Source of the DNA: Tillus elongatus
Lineage: Eukaryota; Arthropoda; Insecta; Coleoptera; Cleridae
DNA length: 64,000 nt
NCBI GenBank assembly: GCA_964006375.1
Contig: OZ023262.1
Coordinates: 91,461,654 to 91,525,653 of the forward strand
Direction of reading: 5' to 3'
The position numbers and the translations under genes are program-made. Numbering within the stretch: position 1 is the stretch's first letter; every line of letters starts with the position of its first letter. Positions 53,044 through 62,879 of this stretch are shown here, piece after piece. The notes beneath the pieces are model-generated. The model did not search any database. It saw nothing but the letters and a program-made list of their open reading frames with translations, and was not told the origin of the DNA.

Positions 53044-53046
<3 letters not shown>
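50110..53046 (-). mobile_element. M4: DD41D transposon with modular TIRs of about 630 bp
   Basis: The left end CAGGGTCCGGCAAGTTTAGA and right end TCTCAACTTGCCGGACCCTG are inverted, with TA on both sides. Repeats span about 50110-50739 and 52419-53046. Each repeat contains smaller TIR-like pairs: TATACAGAGTGATCAG with AACACTCTATA (50228-50292), and ATACAGGGTGTTACATTTTA with AATAGAACACCCC (50532-50593). Confidence 0.92.
50945..52092 (-). pseudogene. M4 transposase (DD41D), heavily mutated
   Basis: ATG at 52090-52092 starts MSAFSIDYSVQERNDMLETY, the DUF4817-like N-terminus. Many stops follow. Later pieces are KFTNNGVLNKHNSVRWATEN, YKTKVWCGLLDNRLMGPVFF, TYLNHLNTHLDHWLDDVPLN, then HDGCPAHNSRVVVDYLDQVF, MSPDWTPMDYFF and CVQQGGNVFEQLI. 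The spacing HDGC to PMDY again leaves 41 residues between aspartates. The first aspartate of the triad appears as MDGKFTNNG, where TDE is expected. Confidence 0.85.

Positions 53047-53134
<88 letters not shown>
53047..53134. repeat. (TA)n microsatellite between M4 and M5
   Basis: A TA array of about 88 bp forms the whole spacer between M4 and M5. Confidence 0.97.
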
Positions 53135-53137
<3 letters not shown>

Positions 53138-54540
53138 TGTCTATAAAGTAACGCATAAATTCAATTAAATTTAATGTGACCGTTATCAAGGAAAATTAAA
53201 AAACTTTTTCGATATAAAAATCTGACCCATATGGTTATACCTCTTCAAGGGATAGTTACCCAAATCTTGAAAGTAGATTGTGGGTAGTATGATGTATTTT
53301 TTTAATGCTAATCCAATTCCCTATTCAGCAATTTCGTTTTTTTTTTGTGGGAATAAAATAAAGTGAGTAATAACACTTTCATTATCAGTAACACCTAACA
53401 CAAGTGAAGTCTATGAAGAATTACATAGTTCAGTCTTATCTAATCAAATGTTCGAAGTGCCTGTCGTCTTGTGCCTGACAATATCCCAAACGGTCAACAA
53501 ATTGTTGTTGGACTCTATTTATAATCTCTGGGGAAATGTTGGTACAATTTGTTCTAATTCTTGTTTTTAATTCGCCGATAGTATCTGGTTAACTTTCTAA
53601 TACCACATTCTTAAAATGACTTCTCAGAAAATATCTAAGGGGGCTAGGTTAGGTGATCTTGCTGGCCACTCAATGGCACCACGCCTGCCAATTCATCTAA
53701 TGGGAAATAGTTGATCCAGATGCTGTCGAACAATAACGTCATAATGCGCAGGGGCACCATCTTGTTGATGCCACCAATTATGATTTACCATACCAGCATT
53801 ATGTCCATCGGAAAATAAGTTCAATAACGTCGGAATTAGATATTGCTCCAAAAATTGTAGATATCGTGGTCCATTTATAGTTCCATCAAAAAAGTAGGGA
53901 CCAAGAATCCTACTCCTAACAATTCTCGCCCAAACATTTACCTTTTGTGGATATTGTGTTTGATTCTATCGCATTCATCTTGAATTTTCCCTGCTCATCA
54001 TCTGCAGTTTTGATGGTTAACTTCTCCATGTAGTGTAAAGTAGATTGGTTCGAAAACAGAATATTCGACATTTGCAAAAAGTTATCATCACATTTATCCA
54101 TTAGTAAAACTGCATCCTTCGGTCATCGGATAACTCCGTTTTCAAGTTTCAATACTTTATCTGCCGTCTGAAATGGAATTCCATTGTCCCGGCCAATTTG
54201 CCGAGCACTATTGTGGGGATTCACTTCTACTGCCAATAAGACATTTAATTTTACTTCTTTACTTACTTTACCGGCGAACTGTTTTTGGCGAATCTTCCAC
54301 AGTAGACGTTTCTCGAAATTTCTTATCTATTCGACTCACTGTTGATTGATTGATAGACATAACCGGATAACTAGTATTTAACAGAATATACACCTCTGCT
54401 TGAGTTCGGAGCCTGTTACCATAACCAATCACCATTAGAACTTTAATTCTTTGTGCTATTGATAAACGCATCTTATCAACAATTTAATAATTAATTTGGA
54501 AAAGAAAAAGTTGAAAATTATAAGTATTCACTTTGCACAA
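53133..54540 (-). mobile_element. M5: DD41D transposon, right end missing
   Basis: The left end AGTGTGTCTATAAAGTAACG follows a TA array. I searched by eye to about 55000 for its reverse complement and did not find it, so the right terminal repeat is lost. The transposase occupies most of the remainder on the minus strand. Confidence 0.8.
53436..54471 (-). pseudogene. M5 transposase (DD41D), with stops and frameshifts
   Basis: ATG at 54471 starts MRLSIAQRIKVLMVIGYGNR, followed by SINQSTVSRIDKKFRETSTV. The catalytic part includes LHYMEKLTIKTADDEQGKFK (degenerate), VNVWARIVRSRILGPYFFDG, NHNWWHQQDGAPAHYDVIVR, IGRRGAIEWPARSPNLAPLD and the C-terminus VQQQFVDRLGYCQAQDDRHF, with a stop at 53436-53438. 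The second and third aspartates (QQDGA, PLDIF) have 41 residues between them. At least three stops are visible. Confidence 0.87.
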
Positions 54541-54888
54541 CAGCCAAAATGTAAAATGACTACTATTATCTGTAGATTGTATGATCGTATCGTCTCCAAA
54601 ACTTTCTATTTGTGCCAATTTTACTAACCGCTTTAACGGGTTTTCTAGTTCTTAACAGGTTAGACTTGCTATATTTGGTTTTAAGTTCTGAGACAATATG
54701 CAGTGACACGCTGTAATTTAGCTCACTGTAAAAATTTCTGAAACAAACTAAAATGTTCCTGTTTAGTGATAATGAGTAGTTTATTTACTTCTCGCATTTC
54801 TGGCACCCGAATATTTACAAATGACGAGCCCATATTTGGCCACTCAGATTCACCCTGGCTGTTAGTGTTAGTTTCAGTTTGTATCTTT
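54541..54888. other. No gene recognised
   Basis: Sequence between M5 and a family B copy, with no motif seen. Confidence 0.35.
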
Positions 54889-55130
54889 ACATATATACAG
54901 GATGACGCATTTATACGATAAAGTTCAATATCGCCGTTACTAGAAAAAAAAATTACGTTAATTTTAGGGTGTCTTGAGCTGCATCTTATAAAATTATTTC
55001 GACAATCACAGGCTGACCCATAAGTCGTTGGTGATACATATTTTCCTTTTTTAAATCGAGCACCTCTTATATTATTGCATTTTTGCATTTTCCATCAAAT
55101 TATAATGCACGTTTGTAAAAAAATTCCTGG
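54889..55130 (-). repeat. Repeat family B copy
   Basis: Starts ATATACAGGATGACGCATTT, which may be the family's terminal repeat, and runs through CCCATAAGTCGTTGGTGATA to GCATTTTTGCATTTTCCATC. It is the inverse of 4245-4475. The frame 54723-55088 is a chance frame through it. Confidence 0.65.
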
Positions 55131-55420
55131 CATTCATCGTTTTCGAGCTATTTCAATTGTTTATCATTTTTGGCACATATAAAAAATTATGATACGGCGT
55201 TTTTACCACTATATAGCAGTCTCATGAAAATGACGCATTCAGAGAGGTTTTCGTTTATATTATTCGTGAAAAAATTGAGGTCCCGTATGTAATTTTTTTG
55301 GTGTTTACGTAGAAATAATTGTTTGTGAATTTTAATGTTGGTAATTATTACAAAATTTTTAATAAGTTATTCTAAAAAAATTTTCATGAATTTTTTTTGC
55401 TAAGTTTTGTCGAAAAGCCT
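55131..55420. other. AT-rich, no gene
   Basis: CGTTTTCGAGCTATTTCAATTG and AATTATGATACGGCGTTTT recall, in reverse, sequence at about 6440-6520. It is a loose repeat relation only. Confidence 0.4.
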
Positions 55421-55424
55421 TTTG

Positions 55425-55810
55425 CAAATAATTATATCCTGGTAGGTGGGTAAATAGCTTGAAAGTTTCGCTGACGAGGAAAATCGGACCAGTTTTGAAG
55501 TTTATTTTCGGAAAATTTTGGTACTTTTTCAAACAATAAAGTTATTTTGATGAAATGTGTTACATATCTTCTACAATATAGGTTATACTGGTAACCAAAT
55601 TTGATGCCTGCTTTCATTAAAAAAAGTCATATTTGTTATCAAAAACATTTTTATGAAAGTTCACTGCCATAACGCACTTGCTACGTCCAGATTTTTTATA
55701 TTGGAAGACATATTTCTTATGAAAAGTTTTTTTTGAGCTTTTTTTGATTTGGCAAATATTTATGAAAATTCATTTCCATAGGGCACCTGCTGCGTCCAGT
55801 CTTTAATGGT
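55425..55810 (-). mobile_element. MITE family A copies (one full-length-like, one end)
   Basis: 55430-55695 has GGTAGGTGGGTAAATAGCTT, GGAAAATCGGACCAGTTTTG, TTATACTGGTAACCAAATTT and ATAACGCACTTGCTACGTCC. 55700-55800 repeats only the end (GGGCACCTGCTGCGTCCAG). Confidence 0.7.
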
Positions 55811-56630
55811 TTTATTTAATCTTAGCATATTTCACAGTTTTATTATTAACCTATCTTTTCCGTGTACACTCAACATAATTTTCAAGAGAATGTAAGTTCT
55901 GACCAAAGATAGCAATCATGTACTCTTCGGTGAACCGACAAGTTGATGGTGTATAAAAGAACGCTCAAGGTTATCATTACATCCACAGCTGCACACAAAC
56001 ACGGTAATTGTAATCCGTTCACGCCAAGATGACTTTGCATGTGGTAAAATAAGACCATTAACTGTTTCGATGTGGAATTAGTACCGCTCCATACAATGCA
56101 TCCATAATGGGGTTGACTGGTGTAGTCTAGATTCCCTGTAGCGACTATGGTGACGCGTCTGTGCCTCTCTGCGGGATAGAGCCTGGTGATACCGTATTGT
56201 CTGAATACCAACTGGTAGATCCCATGCTGACCTCCTGGGGAGGATATCATTAGACTCATCAGCAGTCATGACTGCCAACTAGCCTACAGAATTGACTCAG
56301 TAGAGCCTTTTATTATGAAGTCTCCGCGGTAGTTCATTATAAGATACTTTTGATATATGATGCGGTTGACGGGAGATTATAATTTAGAAGATATATTGTA
56401 ACACAATAGTTGAATAGAATCAGTGTGTTGTCTAAATATATGCTGATGTAACTCAACTTGTCATTTATTTATAAAACTTATTTATAGTATAATGCTTTTG
56501 GTGTCCCTTCAAAAAATAAAAATGTATGCCAGTCACCGAACAACCTACACAGTAGCTTTATTATAGATACCATAGTCCTAATAAGAGAGAAGTAGAGATA
56601 GAATACAGACGTTTTCTAGCAATCTAATAT
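55811..56630. other. No gene recognised; unexplained minus-strand frames
   Basis: Minus frames 55882-56259 (125 codons) and 56078-56278 overlap and contain AERHRRVTIVATGNLDYTSQ and SAWDLPVGIQTIRYHQALSR. I do not recognise a family. The block is GC-richer than its neighbours, so it may be an old fragment of a mobile element. Confidence 0.35.
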
Positions 56631-56631
56631 A

Positions 56632-56963
56632 CAGTGTGTCCCAAGCTGGATGGGAATGTATTGCTATCTCCGTTATTATTAGAGATAGGGAGACGGTAAA
56701 TTAGCAGTATATTGTATAATTTTATGCTCGTTCCAAATATGACTTGTATTTTGCCCTGACTTTTCTCGTTTTCGAGTTATTTTGAATAAACCAACATTTT
56801 TCGATTTCTTTTTTCTCCAATATCTAAGTAAGCGTTGATCTTACATGTGTAAGACTCGCACATTATCAGGATACTTTTTACAGAGTAATCTTTTTGTGCT
56901 ATTCTCAACTTTGCATTGTCATTTGCTTTTGAGCTACAGGTGTCAACGTTTGTTTTTATTATG
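56632..56963 (+). mobile_element. M2 terminal-repeat fragment (M2c)
   Basis: Starts CAGTGTGTCCCAAGCTGGAT after TA (56630-56631) and matches the first 330 bp of the M2 repeat (ATCTCCGTTATTATTAGAGA). It is cut off near TTTTTATTATGACATATTAT, where the next LINE copy begins. Confidence 0.88.
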
Positions 56964-56969
56964 ACATAT

Positions 56970-59132
56970 TATACGTATCGTTTGGCACTACAAACTCGTG
57001 AACTGGGACTAAATGCGGTATTACTTTTCCTCATTTCCATGGGCGTCTGTATGCTTCTCTCATCATGACCCCTCTGGTATCTCATAAAACGTCACCGAAA
57101 TTATCCAAGCTGGCATGGAATTATTTATTCCACGTACACAGAAAACCTCTTCAGCCACTCAAAAGCGCTGGTTCTCTAAATCTTGTGACAAGACCAGACT
57201 TGAAAAGGCGAAAGATCACAAAACGCTTCTACACAACCCAGTCAAGAAAACCGTCAAGCATTTAACGACGCAAGAAACCGCTATGTCCGCATTCCTTCTG
57301 AGGCAAAAAAACTCGTTTAATAACCACATCAAAAACAAAGTCCTCTTAAGCTCCAACGGCAGCAAACCCTTCTGGACTCTTGCTAAATCTATTGGTAATA
57401 ATTTCTGCAAGAGCACGTTCCCACCTCTTGTCTCAGGCGATGAAATTGTTTCTACCGTCCTGGGCAAGGCTGAACTTTTTGCCTCGTTGTTCGCCGGGAA
57501 TTTTACTCTCAACCCACCTCCAAATGTTCAACCACCAACAGACCCCAATGTCGCGCATAAAATGACAGATATCATTTTCAAAACTAAAAAGGTACGAAAG
57601 GTGCTCTCTTCTCTTAATACCAGGAAAGCCTCTGGCCTTGACGAGATCTCACCAATTGTTCTCAAAAAATGCGCACCAGAACTTGTTCCTGTCCTGATTC
57701 GTCTGTTACAGACATCCTACAATAGAAGCATATTTCCTAGTAACTGGAAAACTGCTCGAGTACAACTGTCCCCAAGAAAGGGCCCAAAGCGCTTCCTAGC
57801 AACTACAGGCCTCCTTTCAGTCGTCTCTAAAGTGACGGAAAAGTATATAATAACCGAATTGCTAAAATGTCTTGAAAAACACAGTCTAATCCATGACATG
57901 CAGTATGGATTCCATCAGCGCAGATCAACTGCATACCTCCTTTCCTTTGTCACCCATTATTAGAACAAGTCTATGGAACTACACGGTGAATCCCAGATTG
58001 TCGCTCTGGACATATCCAAAGCATTCGACCAAGTGTGGCACGCAGCGCTACTTAATAAATTTCCGGCCTATGGCCTACCACCAAAACTCTGTACCTGGAC
58101 AGAGAATTTCCCCTCCAACCGGAGCATTTGTGTTGTCGTGGGTGGCCATTCCTCTAAACTGTATCCAATTAATGCAAGAGTTCCTCAAGGTTTAGCTTTA
58201 GCCCATACTTTGTTTCTTCTCCACATCAATGACCTCCTCTCTGGCACATCCAACCCAGTTCACAGTTACGCGGACGACAGCGCCCTCCACTCAAATATAC
58301 AATATTCTAAGCCTGTCTCTTTAGCCCAATTAGATGAGCATCGCAGACTCATTGAGCGTTCTGTCTCCGTGGATCTCCAAAAAATATTAGACTTGGGAAG
58401 TAGAAATCTTGTACAATTCAACCCCACCAAATCTTACTCTTGCTCTTTCTCATAACAGATACATCAGCCCCAGACCTATCACAATGAACAAACAAGTTAT
58501 TAAAAGTAATGAGTCCTTTCCACTTGTTGGCATTTCTGTGGATCGAAATCTCAATTGGCACCAACATGTCACATTAGTTGCAGAAGCGGCTGCTAAGAAA
58601 TTAGGTTTCCCCTTCCGGGCTCGCAAATACTTTTCACCAGCTAATCGCTATACCTTATATACTTCACATATAAGGCCAAACCTCGAATACTGCTGCCACA
58701 TCTGGGGTGCCGCTGCCGCCTCTGGACTCTATTCAGAAGAGAGCTCGTCTCATCGGTGACCCTACCCTCACCCAAATGCTGACATCCCCTGCTCATCGAC
58801 GTGCCGTGGGTGACCTCTCTCTTTTATATAGATGTCTGCACGGGCACTGCTCAGAGGTGCTTTCTTCCATAGTTCCTCCACCTGCTGCCCCCAACAGACC
58901 TACCAGAGGAACAGAGCAAATGCACCCTTTTACTGTCCAGGTCACCAGACATAGAACATCTTGTTATGCCCGCTCTTTTGTCCCGAGGACTTCCAAGTTG
59001 TGGAACTTCTTGCCGGCACATGTTTTTCCTTCTCCTGCGAACCTCCAAACCTTCAAGTCCAGAATTAACAAGTTGCCTCTTTCCTTCTTGTCGACACCCA
59101 CGGTACGATAGTATTTAGGCTGTAAACCCTCG
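56970..59132 (+). pseudogene. CR1/Jockey-type LINE, 5'-truncated copy (D)
   Basis: It begins at the CGTATCGTTTGGCACTAC point of copy A, so the endonuclease is missing. RT pieces are TRKASGLDEISPIVLKKCAP, IVALDISKAFDQVWHAALLN, VPQGLALAHTLFLLHIND and HSYADDSALHSN, then the C-terminal tail RSFVPRTSKLWNFLPAHVF and NLQTFKSRINKLPLS. Lesions include a local double frameshift near 57240-57305, a stop TAG 57961-57963, and frame changes near 58390 and 58730. The 3' end is cut by the insertion of the GC-rich LINE at 59133. Confidence 0.9.
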
Positions 59133-59157
59133 TTTTTTTTTTTTTTTTTTTTTTTTT
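59133..59157 (-). other. Poly(A) tail of the GC-rich LINE
   Basis: T25 on the plus strand, which is the 3' A tail of the minus-strand element. It marks the exact insertion point. Confidence 0.93.
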
Positions 59158-59234
59158 GTTCCCTCAGGGCTCGTCCGCGGCCTTGCCGCCCCGATAGCAC
59201 CGCAACCCTTGGTTGATTGTGCATACCCCTAGTC

Positions 59235-62200
59235 TTACTCCACCCATTCCAAAATCACTGTGCCTTGAACTAGTCTGCACAGCGATTGGTAGGGTGAAGT
59301 TTTATATTGCTCTGTCTCCGGTCTAGAGTGACCGTAGATCAGTTGTCTTTTCCGGTCCAGAGCTATACACTCGCACAAGATGTGCTGGGCTGATTCCTCC
59401 CCCTCGCCGCAGAGTCTGCATGCGAGGTCCCCTTCGAACCGCCCCATTTTATGTAGGTGTTTCTTGACGGCCATGTGTCCCGTCAAGAGACCTGTTGTGT
59501 TTCTGAGCTGTCCTCTGCTAAGGTTTAGCAGCTCCACAGCTCTCTTTGAACTGGGTCCGTCAATTATTGACTTCCCATGTCTGAGCCCTGGACAGTCCGC
59601 CCAGTACACCTTGTGTTGGTTTCTGACCCAGGACTTAATGGCTCCCCTGGCAGTGCTCTTTGACACGCCCAGAGCCGGTTCTGGTCCCATAAATGGTTCT
59701 GCTGACCCCCTCTTTGCGAGACTGTCAGCTTCTTCATTGCCTTTGACCCCCGAGTGACCCGGCACCCAGATGAGGGTCACCTCATTCTGCCCAGCCAGGT
59801 CGCTCGTCTCGTCTCGGCACTCACTCACCAGCCAGGAATTTACCCGTGGGCTACTTAGTGCCTTAAGGGCTGCCTGGCTGTCTGTGGCTATGAGGATCCG
59901 CTTGTTGGTGTAGCCCCTCCTCTTGTTCTCCCGCACACAGTGCAGGATGGCGTACATCTCGGCCTGAAACACCGTTGCATGGGCTCCAAGGGAAATACTG
60001 TGACTTACCCTCGGTCCTTCCGAGTAAACACCTGCCCCCGTCCCACGCTCCCCGCCAGATCCGTCTGTGAACCAGACGAGCGCGTCCCGTGGTATGCCCG
60101 GTGTCTCCTCCCGCCATGCCCCGCGATCAGGGATTTCCACTGTGAAGTTGTTTTCCCTGCACATTCGCGGGCTCGCGAAGTCTGACCTCATTTCAAGCAT
60201 GGGTTCCTTCACGATCTCCTGAATTTTGCAGTGGCCCCTGAAGCCTGGGTTGATCTTCAGTCTACCATTGCAGGCTAGTCTGTATAGTCCTAGCCTGGCC
60301 TCTCCCATAATAACGAAGTGTAGGGGGGGTAGATCCAGCAACACCTCCATGGCGGCTGTTGGGGTTGAAGACATGGCCCCTGTGATGCCTAGGCAAGCCA
60401 TCCTTTGGATCTTGCCTAGTTTTTGTTTGGCACTGGATTGTGTCACCTTAGGCCACCAGACCAGTGCCGCATATGTTAACGATGGTCTGACCACCCTTGT
60501 GTACAGCCAGTGGGCCATACTAGGTCTTAGTCCCCACGTTTTTCCATATAGCCGCCTAGTGACGGCTAAGGTCATGACTGCCTTACGCAGTATTTTTCCA
60601 ATGTGACCATTCCAGGTTAGCTTAGAGTCCAATACGACCCCAAGATATTTTACCTCCCTGGCCATTGGAACGCTCCTACCGTATAGAGTGAGAGTTCTGT
60701 GGCTTTCACACTTCCTCCTCCTCGTAAACGGCACGACGGTTGCTTTCTCGGGGCTCACCCCGAGCCCTTGATCAACCGTCCACCCTTCCACCACTTTCAG
60801 TGCAGTCTGCATACGCTCCCACACTGCCTGTGTGACCTTTCCTCGGACTATGATGACAATGTCGTCCGCATAGCCCTGTACCTCATACCCCCCTCCCGAG
60901 AGCCTCCCCAGCAGGCCGTCCACGACTAGACACCAGAGCAAGGGAGACAGAACGCTCCCCTGCGGACACCCCGCCGCGACCCCCGCCAGCAGAGTCCCTC
61001 CCGCGAGTGAGGTGAACACCGCCCTGTCCCTGAGCATGGAACCGATCCACCTGCAGCAGGTCTCCTCTATTCCACGCTCCCGGGCAGCTGCCAGAACCGA
61101 TCCGAACGAGGTGTTGCTAAAGGCCCCCTCTATGTCTAGGAAGGCCCCCAGCGCCACCTCCTTGTTCTCCAGCGTATTCTCCAGTTTCAGCACCAGTTGG
61201 TGCAGTGCTGTTTCTGTTGAGAATCCTGCTCTGTATGCATATTGTCCGCAGTGTAGAGGATATGCTTCCAGTACACCGCCCCTAATGTGCCGGTCGAGCA
61301 GTTTTTCCACTGTTTTCAGCAAGAAGGACATGAGACTTATTGGCCTCAGGGACTTTGCCTGGTCTGTTGGACGCCCAGGTTTAGGAATAAATACAACCCT
61401 GGCCAGTCTCCATGCCCTCGGAATGTACCCCAGAGCCAGGCTGGCCCTCATAATGAGGGTAAGCACCGGCGCCAGTATATCTATCCCCTGTTGGAGCATG
61501 ATGGGCATTATTCCATCAAATCCCGGCGATTTGTATGGCTTAAAGCTGTTAATGGCCCATCTGATTTTGCTCCAGGTAACCACCTCTTTAGCGACTGTCC
61601 AGTCTACTCTAGATGCCCGCCTATAAGGCGCCTCTATTTCTGAGTGTTCCCAGTCCGGAGGTGATTGGTTTATTATGTTACAGCCGGGGAAGTGCGTCTG
61701 GAGTAAAATTTCCATAGTTTCCTCCCCCGAGCTTGTAAAGCCTCCCGTGGGTGTTCTAAGGGAGCCTATGTTAGTCTGAGGGCCCTTAGACAGGATCTTG
61801 TGTAGTCGAGCACTCTCGGACGTGTTTTCCACTTCTTCGCAGTGCCTCCTCCACGACTCCTTCTTGGCGTCCCTCAGTCTTTTGTTATAGGTCGATAGGG
61901 CCTGTCTATATTCATCCCATGCTCCCGACCTTTTGGCCGCGTTAAACAGCTTACGAACCTGCGTCCTCCTTTGCCTGAGGTCCTCGTTCCACCATGGGAC
62001 GTTCCTGGTGGACACCCTCATTTTCAGGGGGCAGTTGGCGTTATAGGCCGAGGTAATTGCGTCTCGCAATTGGACTGCTGCAATCTCGAGGTCTATTGAA
62101 TCCCTTATGGCCCTCTCAACCCCCCGCAGTTCCACAGCTAGGTCTGCCCTGTAGGCTTCCCAGTCCGCCTTGCGGGGGTCCCGGTACCATACCGTTTCTC

Positions 62201-62879
62201 TTTCGACTTTGGCGATTTCAAACCGGATGTATCTGTGGTCTGAGCTACTCACTTCCCCAGACACAGCCCAGCTTTTAACAAAGTCGCCCAGAAACTGGGT
62301 GGAAACTGTTAGGTCTAAAACTTCCTCACGCCGTGTTGTGACGAATGTCGGTTTATTACCTCTATTCAATATGTCTAAATTAAATTTCATAAAGAATTGT
62401 AAAAGTGCCTCACCCCTAGAGTTTGTGTCCGAGCTACCCCACAACTCATGGTGCGCATTCGCATCCATGCCGATGATGGTCTGCCATCCACCTGCTCTGC
62501 TACCCACCATCAGCTGCTCCAATTCGTTGGGTGGAGGAGGGTCCGTGCTGTCCCCTGGCAGATAGGCTGACGCGACAGTAATGTCCCTCAGCCCATCCGC
62601 TCCTCCACATCGGATTTTGATCGTTGCCAGGTCCCTGGAACAGAAATTCATTAGAGGGAGAAACTCTATCCCTTCCTTGACAAAAATGCAGGCCCTCGGA
62701 TTCTCGCTGGACCTGCTGTAGATGAGCTTTCCATTAGCTCCGCCGAGTCCCTTGATCTCTCCTTTGTAGGAGTACGGTTCCTGGATGAGGGCCACATCCG
62801 TGTTCCTCAGAGCCATTAGTAGTCCGGCCGTGGCTGCCCTACTGTGTTGGAGGTTGACCTGAAGGAACCTAAGTCCCAT
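59235..62879 (-). CDS. LINE ORF2: endonuclease + reverse transcriptase + RNase H, 1214 aa
   Basis: Open from ATG 62879. Endonuclease, about 1-225: QVNLQHS (N9), IQEPYS (E34), GMDANAHHELWGS (D139), SSDHR (D214, H215). Reverse transcriptase, about 440-760: SPGFDGI, AFLDIEGAF (D582), GCPQGSVLSP (about 637-646), GYADDIVI (D672, D673). RNase H, about 930-1060: WFTDGSG (D939), FQAEMYAI (E974), ATDSQAAL (D1000), WVPGHSGVKGNEEAD (H1042, D1052). A C-terminal zinc finger, CRLCGEGEESAQHILCEC (C1154, C1157, H1166, C1169), follows. All catalytic residues are present. The RNase H domain places it in the I/LOA-type group, while the N-terminal sequence also resembles R1-type proteins. Confidence 0.94.
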   Translation of the reverse strand: MGLRFLQVNLQHSRAATAGLLMALRNTDVALIQEPYSYKGEIKGLGGANGKLIYSRSSENPRACIFVKEGIEFLPLMNFCSRDLATIKIRCGGADGLRDITVASAYLPGDSTDPPPPNELEQLMVGSRAGGWQTIIGMDANAHHELWGSSDTNSRGEALLQFFMKFNLDILNRGNKPTFVTTRREEVLDLTVSTQFLGDFVKSWAVSGEVSSSDHRYIRFEIAKVERETVWYRDPRKADWEAYRADLAVELRGVERAIRDSIDLEIAAVQLRDAITSAYNANCPLKMRVSTRNVPWWNEDLRQRRTQVRKLFNAAKRSGAWDEYRQALSTYNKRLRDAKKESWRRHCEEVENTSESARLHKILSKGPQTNIGSLRTPTGGFTSSGEETMEILLQTHFPGCNIINQSPPDWEHSEIEAPYRRASRVDWTVAKEVVTWSKIRWAINSFKPYKSPGFDGIMPIMLQQGIDILAPVLTLIMRASLALGYIPRAWRLARVVFIPKPGRPTDQAKSLRPISLMSFLLKTVEKLLDRHIRGGVLEAYPLHCGQYAYRAGFSTETALHQLVLKLENTLENKEVALGAFLDIEGAFSNTSFGSVLAAARERGIEETCCRWIGSMLRDRAVFTSLAGGTLLAGVAAGCPQGSVLSPLLWCLVVDGLLGRLSGGGYEVQGYADDIVIIVRGKVTQAVWERMQTALKVVEGWTVDQGLGVSPEKATVVPFTRRRKCESHRTLTLYGRSVPMAREVKYLGVVLDSKLTWNGHIGKILRKAVMTLAVTRRLYGKTWGLRPSMAHWLYTRVVRPSLTYAALVWWPKVTQSSAKQKLGKIQRMACLGITGAMSSTPTAAMEVLLDLPPLHFVIMGEARLGLYRLACNGRLKINPGFRGHCKIQEIVKEPMLEMRSDFASPRMCRENNFTVEIPDRGAWREETPGIPRDALVWFTDGSGGERGTGAGVYSEGPRVSHSISLGAHATVFQAEMYAILHCVRENKRRGYTNKRILIATDSQAALKALSSPRVNSWLVSECRDETSDLAGQNEVTLIWVPGHSGVKGNEEADSLAKRGSAEPFMGPEPALGVSKSTARGAIKSWVRNQHKVYWADCPGLRHGKSIIDGPSSKRAVELLNLSRGQLRNTTGLLTGHMAVKKHLHKMGRFEGDLACRLCGEGEESAQHILCECIALDRKRQLIYGHSRPETEQYKTSPYQSLCRLVQGTVILEWVE

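Noticed and set aside
56245..56290. CTGATGAGTC on the minus strand near 56252 as a hammerhead core
   Set aside because: No GAAAC or cleavage triplet follows at a usable distance, and no stem I partner is present.
61012..61626. 204-codon plus-strand frame opposite LINE ORF2
   Set aside because: It is an antisense shadow of a GC-rich 1214-codon gene whose own frame carries all expected motifs.
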